DNA of 64,000 nt, taken from the NCBI GenBank assembly GCA_018136815.1, contig CM030941.1, positions 424,939-488,938 of the forward strand, read 5' to 3'. Made by a program: the position numbers and the translations under genes. Below are positions 40,111 through 51,879 of the stretch, in pieces. This stretch comes from Isochrysis galbana (taxonomy: Eukaryota > Haptophyta > Isochrysidales > Isochrysidaceae). Positions within the stretch are counted from its first letter, which is position 1, and every line of letters begins with the position of its first letter. The notes below the pieces were generated by a model. It saw only the letters and a program-made list of their open reading frames with translations. It was not told where the DNA came from and did no database searches.

Positions 40111-40757
40111 CTCTCGTCAGAGTTGTCTGCCTGTTTGTTTTGGGGGAGGGGAAGGGGGTGGGGGTGGGGGTGGGGATGGGGGGCAGAGGAGAGAGGGAGA
40201 GGCGGGGAGAGGGGGGGAGGGGGGGGAGAGGGGAGAGGGAGGGAGAAAGAGAAGAAGGTGAGGGAGGGAGGGAAGAGGCGAGGAGGATGGGAGGGCGGGA
40301 CGCCGACGACGGCGAAAAAAAACGGCCTCTTCTCTCTCCGCCTCCCCTTCCTTCCCACCTTCCTCTGCTTCTCTTTACGTGAAGAAGCTCCGCCCTACTC
40401 TTACGTGAAAACAAACGGTCGAGGGAGCAACAGGTCCGAGAGGACTTCCGCTTCTTCTGAGTTCTCTTTTGAGTGCGGGTGGGGGGCTCTCTCTCTCTCA
40501 GCGCTTGATCTGGGTCTACAGGCCGAGTGAGAGAAGAGGGGAGGTGCGGCTTTTCACGCCTGTTTTGTTCATGCCCGACCGAGCGAGTCTTCTTGTGGGC
40601 TGTAATCCGTGGTTTGAAGGATGAAGGATGTACAGCGCGGTGGTCAATCCAACCAGAACCCCAATCCCGATCCCTTTGACGCCCACCAGCGCGGCCGTCA
40701 CTAGCGGTGTGAAGAAGAGGGCAAGTAAGAGATACACGACCTACTTCTATCGGTCAG
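40111..40757. other. Intergenic, purine-rich
   Basis: GA- and G-rich low-complexity DNA to about 40310, then ordinary sequence up to the solo LTR. It includes the likely promoter region of the Sfi1-like gene. No gene is seen. Confidence 0.5.
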
Positions 40758-41280
40758 TGTTGTATTCCGGCCTTTTGGCATGAATATTTCGGCATGAGCA
40801 CGAGCCTTCTTCGTTATATACCGTCTTCTATGTTCATCGTAGTCGCGCGAGGCGTGCAGATTCGAATTCTCCCTGGGCTCAAGCCCTGGTTCGCCGATTT
40901 TCGTCTCGAAATTCGAAGATTTGAGTTTTATTTTTACTATCACGGTAATTGTCCACTCGTTTAAGGTAATAAATGGATGTGGCAGTACTGGGCCCCTCGC
41001 GTTCAGATCCCCCCCCCCCCCTCCCCCCCCCTCCCCCCCCCCCCGCGTTGTTTTTACCCGAGAGGGGTTTTCCCCCAGCGTGGACTCGAGGAGAGGACGC
41101 ACTAGGGTGCGCGGGGTCGGTGCGTTCACTGGAGCTGGAGGGGCGGAACAAATATCGAGGGGAGGAGGCAGTGCCCCCGCCCCCCGGTATCACTCGGACA
41201 CTTGGCTCGTCAGGCATGGCGGGATTCCGGAACTGAAACGTTATGTCCAATTAGCTAGTGGGGGTGGCTAGGATACAACA
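40758..41280 (+). repeat. Solo LTR of the chromovirus family
   Basis: 523 bp, starting TGTTGTATTCCGG and ending GGATACAACA, which gives a perfect 8-base terminal inverted repeat (TGTTGTAT/ATACAACA). It aligns along its first 230 bases with the start of the full element's LTR: GGCATGAATATT, CTCAAG.CC.GGTT.GC.GATTTT, GTCTCGAAATT and CTCGTTTAAGGTAATAAA. The orientation is opposite to the main element. A C-run (41011-41044) lies in the middle. It is diverged and shorter than the 1.1-kb LTRs, so it is an older relative. Flanks (GTCAG and TTATT) give no target duplication. Confidence 0.75.
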
Positions 41281-41621
41281 TTATTTATTGATTATTTATG
41301 TAGACATTCCGGATTCGACATTCGACACAGCGGCGGGGGCCACCCTCAGCCTTTTGTGATTGACATCGCTACGAGAACAAGGTGTGCAGTACTACATGTG
41401 TTTCTGTTAGCAAGAGAACCTTATCTATGGGGAGGCCCTGGCAGCATTGCGCATGCCTCCATCATCCGGCCAATGGGCCAATGAGCTGCATCAACGTTTT
41501 GAGGATAAAGACCCCGAGACCGCTCATCGCCCCGGAAATAGAGGGATGTCTGCAGGAGTCACTTCCCGGCATCGCCCATTGGTATCTATGACGATCGCGA
41601 GTGTCTCGAGTACGAGCAGCT
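41281..41621. other. Spacer, nothing recognised
   Basis: AT-rich start (about 41280-41300), then ordinary sequence leading to the 3' end of the next gene. Confidence 0.5.
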
Positions 41622-43637
41622 CTAGCGCTCCGATCCACGCTGGCGGTATGTCTCCGCTTCTTTCACGGAGAGCCACAGTTTGCGAACATGGACAGCATAC
41701 TTCTTCCATTCCGGGCGGTAGACGGGCTTGATGGCCGCCGCGGACCGCAGGCATTGCCTGGATGCTGGACGGCGCAGCCTCCAACGAATGGATGGATACC
41801 GGCTGAAGAGAAAATATGCATAGGAGGGCACTCTCCTTGGCCTACCGCTGTCCTCATCAATCGGGTCGTGGGTGACGCGTCTAGGGACCGGCCTCTGCAC
41901 GTTCAATGAAAGCGGATTATGGGGTGAGGTGTCCTGCGACTTGCTGCATATAGCGGACACGGCGCCACCCGCATCCGTATGCACTCTCTTCTCGTCGAAC
42001 CTGTCAGCTCGCGCCAAACACGCATCCTGGAGCGAAGTGTCCTTCTTTGATGTGTAGGACCCGCACGAGATAAAGCTGCCATACTCACTCAAGATGATGC
42101 CGCTCGATAAGTCAACATTGCGGAACCGCGGAGAGGGTGTGCCTGGGCGTTGGTTGGGTTGAGAGGCGGCAGCCGACCGCATCAATTCCGCCCCCTCGTC
42201 GCTGGAAGGGCATACTGCCGGCGGCTGAGTTGAGGAGGCCACTACCGGTGGTTGAGCGGCGGGCGCGCCGCCAGACCCGTAGCCGGGCTCACGCCGCCCA
42301 TTCTGACAAAGTCCGCCTGACTCGAGCTCACGCCCCCGGTCCATCGGGACATAAGGCGACGCGTTGGCCAAATCGGAGAGTGTGATCGGCTCGTCTGCCA
42401 GCTCAATAAAGGGTTGCGCGGCGCTCCGAGCGATTGATAAGCCTCCTCCGTTGGAGAGGGAAGCCCGACTTGTGAGACAGCTGAGTGGAGGAGCGGCCAG
42501 ATGGTTGGGGGCATGGGCTCGAGGATTTGCCGTTGGCCAACTTTGTGGTCGGAGGAGTGGCGAGGCCAGTGCCATATCCGCAATGCGCGCAGGTGGCACA
42601 GTGGGCGAGCGCTGCCAGGAGCAGCTGCGATCAGACACGGGAGATCTACTGGACGTGCCGAGCGCAGGAAACCGTTGCAACCACGGCGCGGCCGCTGGAC
42701 GAGATGCCACCCAAAAGTCATTGTCATCTGTTTGCTGGCCGTTCATCGTCGGGACTTGACTCCATCTGGTCGCATCTTCATGACCACCTACATTTTCATC
42801 AAAATTGAGGGCCATCGTTCGAAGAGGAGGTTGAGCAACCTCCTCGAATGCGCCCTTCAATGTGGGGCGACCGCACGCTCCTTCGCTCGATGGCAATTGC
42901 CAAAGAGATCGGTCACCGCTGACCAAACCATGGCTACTGTCATTCTCATCCTCTAGAGCGGCGAGCAGGGATTGGCGGTGGTAGTTGCATGGAGCCGTCA
43001 AGGAAGGCATATGCAGAACAGGCTGCGTGTACCGGGTGCTTGGACTTCGGAAGTTCAATGGAAGATGCTCTGACGCGGCGGTGCTCAGTATTCTCGACGG
43101 CGTCAGATTAGCCACTTGTCCTAGACTGCCACTTTCGCCAATGCGAGGTGGTGAGAATTGCAGCGACTTGAGTTCTTCATGACCTGGAGTGGGAGGGCAC
43201 CCGCCGCCAATTTCGCTGATGTTGTGCGAGCTGCGAGGTGGGGAGAATTGAAGCGGATTGAGCGCCGCACGGCCCGGAGTGGGAAGACGGCTGCAGGATC
43301 GTGCGGCACCTGCGTCGTCCTCCTCCGGAAATGCTCGTGGGCTCCCTGATGAACTCCGCTCCCCACGGCTCGGTCTAGTCTCGGTGAGGGGACGCACGGC
43401 CTGTGGTCTTCTCGAGGCGTGCTCTTCGTCGCGCCCAACAGCGCTCGAGCGCGGCGCTGCAGCACTGAGGCTGGCAGATGAGAGAGCAATGAGATCGAGC
43501 GACGCTGCAGCAGCCGGTGCATGGGAAGAGGAGGTACGTGCCGTCTTGACAGGGCAACGCCGGCCGATGGCGCGCGCGTACGGCTGCGGCATCTTGTGCT
43601 TCGAGAAGCCGCCACTCCTCTGGTAGGTGGGAGGCAT
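41622..43637 (-). CDS. Disordered protein with repeated TPG...FSPPR motifs
   Basis: Open frame of 671 residues from the ATG at 43637 (the longer frame starts at GTG). Ser/Pro/Arg-rich and mostly disordered. The clearest feature is a repeat: PTPGRAALNPLQFSPPRSS, then PTPGHEELKSLQFSPPRIG, then a weaker LTPSRIL...LPLNFRSPSTR. Each has Thr-Pro and Ser-Pro-x-Arg sites typical of proline-directed kinase targets. N-terminal MPQPYARAIGRRCPVKTART looks conserved rather than random. The last 75 residues may change if a 43-bp GTAGGC...TTCAG segment near 41800-41845 is an intron. I do not recognise the family. Confidence 0.5.
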   Translation of the reverse strand: MPPTYQRSGGFSKHKMPQPYARAIGRRCPVKTARTSSSHAPAAAASLDLIALSSASLSAAAPRSSAVGRDEEHASRRPQAVRPLTETRPSRGERSSSGSPRAFPEEDDAGAARSCSRLPTPGRAALNPLQFSPPRSSHNISEIGGGCPPTPGHEELKSLQFSPPRIGESGSLGQVANLTPSRILSTAASEHLPLNFRSPSTRYTQPVLHMPSLTAPCNYHRQSLLAALEDENDSSHGLVSGDRSLWQLPSSEGACGRPTLKGAFEEVAQPPLRTMALNFDENVGGHEDATRWSQVPTMNGQQTDDNDFWVASRPAAAPWLQRFPALGTSSRSPVSDRSCSWQRSPTVPPARIADMALASPLLRPQSWPTANPRAHAPNHLAAPPLSCLTSRASLSNGGGLSIARSAAQPFIELADEPITLSDLANASPYVPMDRGRELESGGLCQNGRREPGYGSGGAPAAQPPVVASSTQPPAVCPSSDEGAELMRSAAASQPNQRPGTPSPRFRNVDLSSGIILSEYGSFISCGSYTSKKDTSLQDACLARADRFDEKRVHTDAGGAVSAICSKSQDTSPHNPLSLNVQRPVPRRVTHDPIDEDSGRPRRVPSYAYFLFSRYPSIRWRLRRPASRQCLRSAAAIKPVYRPEWKKYAVHVRKLWLSVKEAETYRQRGSER

Positions 43638-45605
43638 TGGGGAGTGGGGTAGGGGAGCGGGGGCGCTTTGGCGGCTGTGCCAGTGTGGCCTGGTATGTGG
43701 GTTGTTGGTGAGGTGTGTGTGGCGAGGTGGGGGCACTGGTGCGGGATTGGGAGAAAGGGTAAGGGCGAGGGAGGAAGGGTGGCGGCGAGGACGAGCGGGG
43801 AAAGAGGGGAAGAGGAGAAGGAGCGAGGCTGACGAGGCAGGGAGGGGGCGAGGTGGGCGGGATGATCGTGCTGCGCAGAGAGTGAGAGGAAACAGACCGG
43901 GAGAGAGGAGAGAGAATGGGGGGGGGAAGAGAGAATAGAGAGAGGAGAGAAATAGAGGAGAGAGGAGGGGGGGACTCCTCGGACGGACGACGGGCCCGGA
44001 GCCCCCCCCCCCCCCCCCGAGAGGGGAAAAAAGGGCGCGAAAACGAGGGGAAGCGATACTTTAAACTTTTTAAACTTTAGGCCCCGACCCGCCTAACCCT
44101 AAAGTCGGCCCGCCGCCTCGCTCTCCTCTTGCTTAGGCGCCTCTTTCACACCCGTTGGGGATTTATTGTAGATTTGTAGAGTATCGATAGCATGATAGCA
44201 TATTCCTGGCCCCATACAGCGGACGAGCCATGTGCCAACCGCGCACACACCCGTATCGCGTATCGCCCATCGCCCATCGCGGGGCGAGAAGGTGTGCAAG
44301 CTGAGGTCCAGCTCCAGTTGTTTTTTCTTTTTCAACCCCCCCCCCCCTTTTGGTATGAAACTATAGCAGCATCCACAATTTGGGAGGTCGACCGGCAACT
44401 CGCCACCCCTCATTTCACATTTCAGGGACTCCTCCCTCTGCCCTATGGGCTATGTGCACTAGTCACTAGTCACTAGTCAGCGCTCAGCGCCGGGTGTGGC
44501 TTCTGTGATTCTGTGAAGGTGAAGGTGCAACCTGCTGACCTGCTGAAGGTCTAGTTTTCCTCCCCCCCCCCCCTTCCATTTTACACTCGCGGCCGCTTCG
44601 ACGGTGCGGTCTCGGCCGCTCTCGGCTCTCGGCCATGGGCGTCTGATCGGCCGGCGTGGCGAGGTGGGCGGAGGGAGAGGAGGGGAGCGGCGCGCGCTCC
44701 ATGACCATATTGTTTTGAAGTTTTGAAAGATAATTCCGGGAGAGCTGGTGACGCCGCCCTCGGCCAGGGGGGCGGAGGAGAGGGGGGATGCGCGCTCATC
44801 CATCACGACCAAGTATAAACTTAGTTGTGGACATTGGCCAAGAAGGCGGGCTCGAGCGGGCGGGGGCGGCCGCCGCCGTCGCTCGGGCGCGTGTGTCTAG
44901 TGAATTTTTTTGCTTTGTACACCCATGCATGTACTAGTATTCAGTAACATGGGAGCGCGAGGAAAATGGGATGTAGCGAACAAGATAGGCGGGATGACGT
45001 GGATCCTCGCGCCCGGCGGGAACGTGGTTCTCTCTAGTGCAGGAGCCTCGTCGCGCGGGCGCGGGGCGGAGAACGGACGGACGGCGCTTCACAACCGCCG
45101 CAGTCCAACAACACTGCAAACACATGGTTGGTACATGGTCATCCTTTCGCTAGGGAATGAACTCCATGGAATGGAAGGCGTCAAAAGGAGCGTACGACGA
45201 TGTACGTCGCCGAGACCAAGGTGACGCATGTGTGAGGCCAGAGGAAGGTCGAACCACCGTGAAGTTTTGGGAGTACTCAGCTGCCGCAATCATAGTTGAT
45301 TACTACCGGGTGGTTGCCAATTGATGACAGCCGGTCGTACGACGAACCTTGCACCCCTGATGACAACTGTGGCATTGATGAGTCACTTGGAATAGCCCGG
45401 CGTAGATCGTTTGAGGTAGCCACCGTGGTAGCATCGGTCGACGCTAGTCACGGCGGAGTGCCACAGAATACTAGTGTGCCACGCGGCATGGAGTGCATGG
45501 CAGGATGATGCGGAACTACTAATGTGGACGGCAAGTCTGAAAGAGGGCTGCTACCGTTCCAATGTTAGGCGAAAGTCAAGGTGGGCAGCAGGCTTGCGCG
45601 TGCCG
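43638..45605. other. Intergenic, low complexity and repeats
   Basis: GA/G-rich DNA to about 44030 with a C-run at 44004-44020, a second C-run at 44337-44347, a third at 44562-44573, and the dispersed block at 44748-44826. Frames between 44900 and 45600 show no family resemblance. Confidence 0.5.
44748..44826 (+). repeat. Dispersed GC block ending in an AT box, copy 2
   Basis: Same layout as 12826-12901. The final 19 bases (44808-44826) are identical to 52263-52281. Confidence 0.5.
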
Positions 45606-48600
45606 CTAAGCAGCAACGGCGTGCGTAGAGCGGGTTGCACAAGGAGAGACGACAGGATTGGGACGGCATGGCCCATCATTGTTGGTCGATGCATGCAATC
45701 CCGCCTTCCTCTCAGTGTGCAACTTGCGCACGGCGGCTGCAATGACAGGTAACCCGGCACCCTTGTCGAAGGCGAGGTCGACGCCCGGTAGCTTGCGTAA
45801 CTGGGCTATCTGCGCACTAGGCGCGCCCGTGAGGATACAGGTGACACCACGAAAACCTACGCTACGCAACTGTGCACACAGGAGCGAGCCCAAGATTGGC
45901 GGCTCATCGAGCTCGGCAATGTTTTGGTCGAGGATGGCAACATCTGCTGGCACAGACTCCCCTTCCGTGTATGAAAGGTCTGCGTTGCGCACGCCCATCA
46001 CGATGTCGACGAAGGCAGCTCGCTCCTCGTTGGTCTTTCCAACCGAGCGCGAGCAAGGGTCGGCATTGAGGTAATGTGAAAACAAGATGTTGTGGATCAT
46101 CCGGGGCAGATCCTCGTCGTCGATCCCAACGCAGCGGAGCTGGCGCGAGTTCTTGGCCGCCGCACCGACCTCGGGACTGCTTCTAGGGGCCGAGGTCAGG
46201 ACATTTGGTGGGGGCGACGCGCCAACATTCGAGTAGCAAGAGCTCCTCCTCGAGCACGTGCTCATGTGGGATTTCTTCACAGGCGGCCGGATGGGAAGCG
46301 GAAGAACGGCGCAGTTGGGCGCGGCTTCCGCGAGGGAGCCCGTAGGCCCCGGTGTCGCTTGGCTTGGTTCCTGCCCTGACAGGGACGAGCCCGAGCAAGC
46401 TGATGACGGACGCTCCGGGCCAGCTTCAACTGTTGGAGCAAGGTCCTGGTCATTGGTGCCGACAGGGTACGCGGCATCTGCCTGTGAAGCTTGTGGTGTC
46501 GGCAGCAGGCTATGCGGACTGCTGGCTCTAGTGGCGAGCGTTGAGTCCGAGGTGACCGGGCTACCTTGGATGGGGGAGTCCAAGATGGGGGCATGCATTG
46601 CCGGAGAGAGACGTCTGGCCGGCTGCGCACTGGCAACGAAGACCAGCTTCTCGATACTGCGCAACTTGGGAAGATGGCCATCTTCCTCGCCCGGCGCTTG
46701 GAGCGAGCGCACACCGCCGCGAATGGGCACAGAGCTCCAGTCAAGCCCGAGGGAGTTGTAATCAGGTGTGGTCCTACCCCTTGTCGGGGCCTCACAGAGT
46801 GGCTGTCGGAACGTGGCAGCCGCAACTCCACGCCACCTCCACCCGGCGGCGCCGGCCAAGCTGCGCACGCCGTCCACACCGTCACGCGTGAGCGGCTCGT
46901 TGCTCCTGTAGCGCTGCTTGGGAGCCACTTTCGTGAGCATCAAGTGCCTTGATGACGCCCACAACCTTGCCTCGTCTGAACCGCCCTTGTACGCAGTGCG
47001 CGAACGCGTAGATATCGCGGATCCCGTCGAATTGACCCTGCGCATCCCCATCCGCTTGGCCTGGCGACACTCGTGCCGCACCGGTGATAAGTGGAACCGC
47101 CCGGATGGGGTGGGGCTTGTGGCGAAGCCGGTCGATGCTATCAAGGGCGATCGCAAGGGGGAGCTTCCGAGTGGGGGCGACTCGGAGTTCATGGTCAAAT
47201 GCGAGAGCTGAACATCTACGCCCGCCTCGGCCGCCTGGTGCAGTCGCCATTGATCGGTCACAGCCTGAGGGCTCATGCCCCACGGGACTCGACGAGGGTA
47301 GCTACCGGAGGTGGGCGAGGCAGCGGCGTTGAATGTGTGGTTGATGACCGTTGCCGGCAGGGAGACGTGCACTGATGTCGTCTGCGCGACGCCGTCGCAC
47401 GTTAGCCGCACCGAGCCGTCAGCAGCGGCGACCGCACGCGAGACCGAGTCCAGCCCGACGCCGTCCGACATGGCTGAGGCCACGTGCGACTTGTAGCCTG
47501 GTTCGAATACGCGCCGGCACTCATCGTCAGAGAGGGCCTTGAAGTCATGTGGGTTGACGTTTGTCACCGAGATGTGCACGAAACCATTGCGGAAGTGCGC
47601 ATCCATGCGGACCCTTGTATCCTTCCTGCGGTACTTTAGCGCGTTGGACATGATCTGCACAGCGTACATGTGAGGCCTGGTGAGCCGACGTGACCATCTG
47701 CGAGTTTTGCGCGCGGCAGCCTCCCGGCTCCAGTGCCCCGGTCGCCACCCTTGCGCGTACCTCGTCCAGTGCGAGTTTTAGTACTGTGGTGTCAACTGCG
47801 ACCATGTGGTTGATGGACGAGTGGAGCATCCCGGATCCAGCGAGGGAGTACTCGAGCATCTCGTTGATCTCGACTGAGGTGGCGCGCGAGACGTAGGTCT
47901 TTTGCTCAAGCTGGACAAACACCTGGGAGCGAATAGACGGCCGGCAGTATGGACGGATGCTGGCGCGCAGCTACGGTGTGGATCGGCCATCACGCGATTG
48001 CGGGGCGCCTTTTTTACCGGCGGCGCGTCGCACCTGACGGCGGTGGCACCACTCCACTGCCTCACCCAAGTGAGTGATGGGCGTGATTAGCATCGCCTCC
48101 AGCTCTTGCGGTAGCTGCCTGCTAAGGTACGGCTCGATGAGTTCGCGAAACGATGTGATGGAGTTTATCGCGGAGCCGCAGCGTCCCTTAATGACATGGT
48201 TGAGGCGCTTATCGGCGGCAAGCTCTGCCTCGCGGGCGGCATTGGTGCGCTGCAGCTGCAGTGCGTTCTCCTCGGCGGCGGCGACTCGCGCAGCAGCGTC
48301 GGCCTTGGCCAAGGCCGAGGACTGCGCATCGACGAGCCAGTCGCGGAAGAGCGAGCGCCGAACCAGCGCCACGGAGTAGCCCAGGAGCTCGCCCAGGAGT
48401 AGCACGCAGATCGCGAGCACGGTGTTGGCCAGCGCACGGGGCATCAGCTGCCGGTTAATGAGGTCGGTGTTGCCTACCAGGACGCTCAAAATGATGATGG
48501 ACCGGCTAGTCATCCTGGAGTGTGGCGGCAGCACTACAAAGCGGTGGTGAGCGCCGCAGATCATGAGCAGGATGGACATACAGACGAGCGCCGACGAGTC

Positions 48601-49905
48601 GAAGCCGGCGCCCGAGTCCATGTCCGTGGCCAGCGTCATCAGATCGGCTATTTCCTGCACGTTGGCCGTCCACGACGCCCACGAGGCGGGTGACCCATCG
48701 GCCCGTCGCCCAACACCGCGCAACGCGCAGATGACATATGAGATGCCCGCGAGAATGGACAGCGCCGTGTGCCATGTGGCGAACTCCGAGAAGGCCCGCG
48801 GAATGTTCCGGATGCCATAGGTGCGCCGCCTTGCGTACCACAGACCGACCGCGTACGGGATGGCGATGATGGCCACCGGCCAGGTGGCTGCGGAGATCTG
48901 CACACTCACCACACAGAGGGCTACCGCCGTGAAGCATGCGCACGTGTGCGCTGAATGCAGACTGGAGAAAGTGCTCACTGTATAGAGCATCTCGACACGT
49001 GGGTCATCGAAGCCCAGCGATATGGGCTGCATGCGCACGGTGGCACAATCACAGTGGGCGTACTTGAAGAACCAGCGCAGCATATCGTTGAGCGACATGT
49101 ATGACATCGGGATCTCGTCGCCCGAGATCTCGGAGGCAGAGTCAGACTGGTTGCTGGAGAAGTTATCCGAGCCCGTGACTTTGTCCTGGCTGAGCCTGCT
49201 CAGCTTGTGCTCCGACACCTGGTACTGACAGGCGACGGGAAGCGAGAAGCACTGCGAGGTGACGCTCCACGGGCCCGAGGGTGGGCGGGTCGGCACGTTG
49301 TGCAGCGATGAGCCGTTGGCTGCAGCGGCATCCTTCTTCTCACTGAGAGCGTTGAGCATGAGCGAGGCGAGGTGCATGCCCGCCGTCTCGCCGAGCAGCA
49401 AGGCAAGCCACATGACGAGCGAGGACTCCCGGTGGGCCATGATCGACCAGTTTGGTGCGAGGCTATACGAAATTCCCACGATGGAGTTGTTCAAGAGCCG
49501 GTGGCCCTCGTACACGCCTGAGAGGTGGAGGCAGACTGGGATGAAGAGCGTGTTCATCGCAAAAATCCAGACGCCATAGTCATCGACGTTGACGACGAGA
49601 TGTGCGTAGTTGGCTCCCCATATGAAGAAGGTGCAGCAGATGCAGGTGAGCGCCAACCATATCCTGCCAAAGATCAGGATGGCTCGCTCCTGGTTCTCAA
49701 TGTTGCTCACGATGAGTCTCGCTGCGATGAGGTTGCCAAAGAAGATGCACGCGAGCAGGCTGATGTACCACGTCTCAGGCGAGATGATGGTGCCTGCGAC
49801 GGATAGGATCATGCCTAGCCCGCAGAAGGCGTGGTGTACCAGCTGCACTTTGTTGAAGAGCATGACGAGCTCCTTGTCCCCCATGCGGCCGAGGCAGCGG
49901 CTCAT
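45606..49905 (-). CDS. Polytopic membrane hybrid histidine kinase, three exons
   Basis: Hybrid sensor kinase: membrane sensor, histidine phospho-acceptor, ATPase and receiver in one chain. Exons complement(45606..47654, 47761..47922, 48034..49905) give 1,360 residues; introns of 111 and 106 bp (CAG|GTGCGA...CCCAG|GTG; GAG|GTACGC...TGCAG|ATC) are both phase 0. The N-terminal half has about twelve hydrophobic segments. A helix rich in Ala (ADAAARVAAAEENALQLQ) leads to DKRLNHVIKGRCG, whose His is the likely phospho-acceptor. Splicing then assembles VLKLALDE-IMSNALKYRR, the ATP-site N-box. SDGVGLDSVSRAV is the glycine-rich box. A 350-residue Ser/Pro linker precedes the receiver: acidic pair in GIDDED, phospho-acceptor Asp in VAILDQN, Thr in CILTGAP, Lys in AFDKGA. 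The ATG at 49905 is the first; the upstream frame start is TTG. Confidence 0.88.
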
Positions 49906-51505
49906 GGGTTCCCCTTGCAAGGGGGGGAAAGGGGGAGGGGGAGAGGGGGGGGGGGGCAGGGGCTTCTCTTTCTCTCCGTCTCTTCCCTCCCCTCAGGCGG
50001 AGTGAAGGGAGGGGCGTGGAGAAGGGTGAGGGTGGAGAGGGGTCTGCGCAGAGGCGCGGCGAGGGGGGAGAAGAGAGGGGTTGTTGGGAGAGGGAGGGGG
50101 GGAGAGGGATGGTGTGAGAGAGATGAATGATGAGACAGAAAGAGAGAAGAATTCCGGGGAGGCTGCATGCCGAACAACACCGGCGAGCTCCCGACGAGAG
50201 CTCTAGTTCAACGAGAAGAAGTTAGGGAAACGAGAGGGGGAGAGAGAGGTCCCCTGGGTGTCTTCTTTCCCGCTCTCTCTTCTCTACTCTCTCGTCCCCC
50301 TCTTTCCCCCTTTTCTCCTCTCTCCACAGGAGGGGACCCACCCACAAACGGTGTTTTTCCTCTCCTCCCATGATTGTCTCTCTCTCTCTCTCTCCCCCTC
50401 TTCCCTCCTCACGCTCGCACGGCTGGTTGGACGGCCGGCCCTCGAGGAGATGAGATTGAGTGAGTAGGTGGGTGGATTTCTTCTGTCACGGCGAGGGGAA
50501 GGCGTTGGCGTGCTGACCGAGAAGCTTCCCCCTGGAGGAGAGGGTGGTTCGAAGAGAGCCCCCACGATCTGGAGGCGAACCTCGCGCTGGCAGGGGGCGA
50601 GATCGTGCAGCTCGACCCGCCTCGCCGTGCGAGCCCACATCTCGCCGAGGGAGATCGGAGGTGCGCGCCTGTGGCCCGCGCTCGCCTTCTCGGCGGCCCC
50701 TCATCAGTTCTCCCGTGGCATTCGAGGGTTCGTGGTGATGTGAAACGGTGAGAGGACCTCCCGCCTCATCTCGATGGGCGTGGCCCCCGGAACCCCGTTG
50801 AGAGTTGACTAGGCGAGAGCAAGAAAGGAAGGATTGGGGGGGGCGGGGAGGGGGCTCGGGATCTCGTGGGCGCGGGAGGGCGCGAGAGGGGAAGGGGGGA
50901 AAGGGGAGAGAGGGGAGGGGGGGGGGGGGGGGAGAGGGAGGGGGGGGGGGGGGACGAGCCCCCCCGCCGGTCCGCCCCCCCCCCGCCCCCCCCCGCTTCC
51001 ACCACGTCCACACCCCACCGCGACGGAGCCGTTGGCCCTCTGGTGTGAAGAAGCCAAAGGGGCCTCGCTTACGTTGGCGAGGCCCTCACTCAGAAGGGGT
51101 CGCGGGAGATGGGGGGGGGGGGGGGGTCGCGGGAGATGGGGGGGGGGGAAGACTCTCAGCAGCCGACGGTGCGAGCACGCCAAACCTTCGCCGACCATCG
51201 GGGCCCCGACCGCTGGCCGATGGCGGCGGCGGCGCCTCCTCCTCCTCCTCCATGAGCACTCGCCCTTCAATCTTGATTGCGCTCCTCGGCGTCTTGCGGC
51301 TTTGATGATGCGCTCCGTGATCGGGGGTCTCGCCAGCCCGCGGGGAGGGGTTGCAGCGGCTCAACGGGGACTCGAAACGACTCAACAGCGCGACTAAGGG
51401 CCGGTCTACGCGACCGCCGATCGTGAATCGAGACCCTTACCCCCTTTGCAAGACTAAAGTTTTTGCTTAAAAAAAGGTCGCGGTGACAGATTTTTAGCTA
51501 AAATC

Positions 51506-51521
51506 TCCCGCTACCGCAAAA
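51506..51521 (+). repeat. 16-base direct repeat, left copy
   Basis: TCCCGCTACCGCAAAA, exact match to 52282-52297. The pair brackets about 760 bases that include one copy of the inverted dispersed repeat. Confidence 0.7.
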
Positions 51522-51879
51522 TTAATTAATTTCTTAATAGTCTCACCGCACACGCGACCGTGCAGCCTCTACTTTCTACTCACGTAGGAAACTTTCTACA
51601 CCCCCACTCCCCCGGCCCTTTCCCCCCCGCCATCAGGCGACTCCCCCCGTGCACTACTAGGGGGATAGGGGAAAAGGGCTTAGATATGGTCGGTGGCCCG
51701 CGCCCCCCCCCCGGCGATCCGTTCCCCCCTTCCTCCTACGCCTACCGGGCTGGCGGCGGCCTCGGTCCCGACTTATCCTGTAAACAGGTGCGGGACTTAC
51801 CTATTTTCCGGTGAGCGGAGCTCTCGCTCCGCCCACCCCCTTCTCCGCGCTCTCTCTCCCCTCTCCTGCAGGCACGCGC

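Noticed and set aside
41800-41845. A 43-base intron near the end of the disordered protein gene
   Set aside because: Splice-site ends look fair (GTAGGC...TCTTCAG) but 43 bases is well below every other intron here; left as a possibility only.
50486-51305. Overlapping frames of 150-190 codons on both strands
   Set aside because: Composed of Gly/Arg or Pro/Ser strings from G- and C-runs, with no motif.
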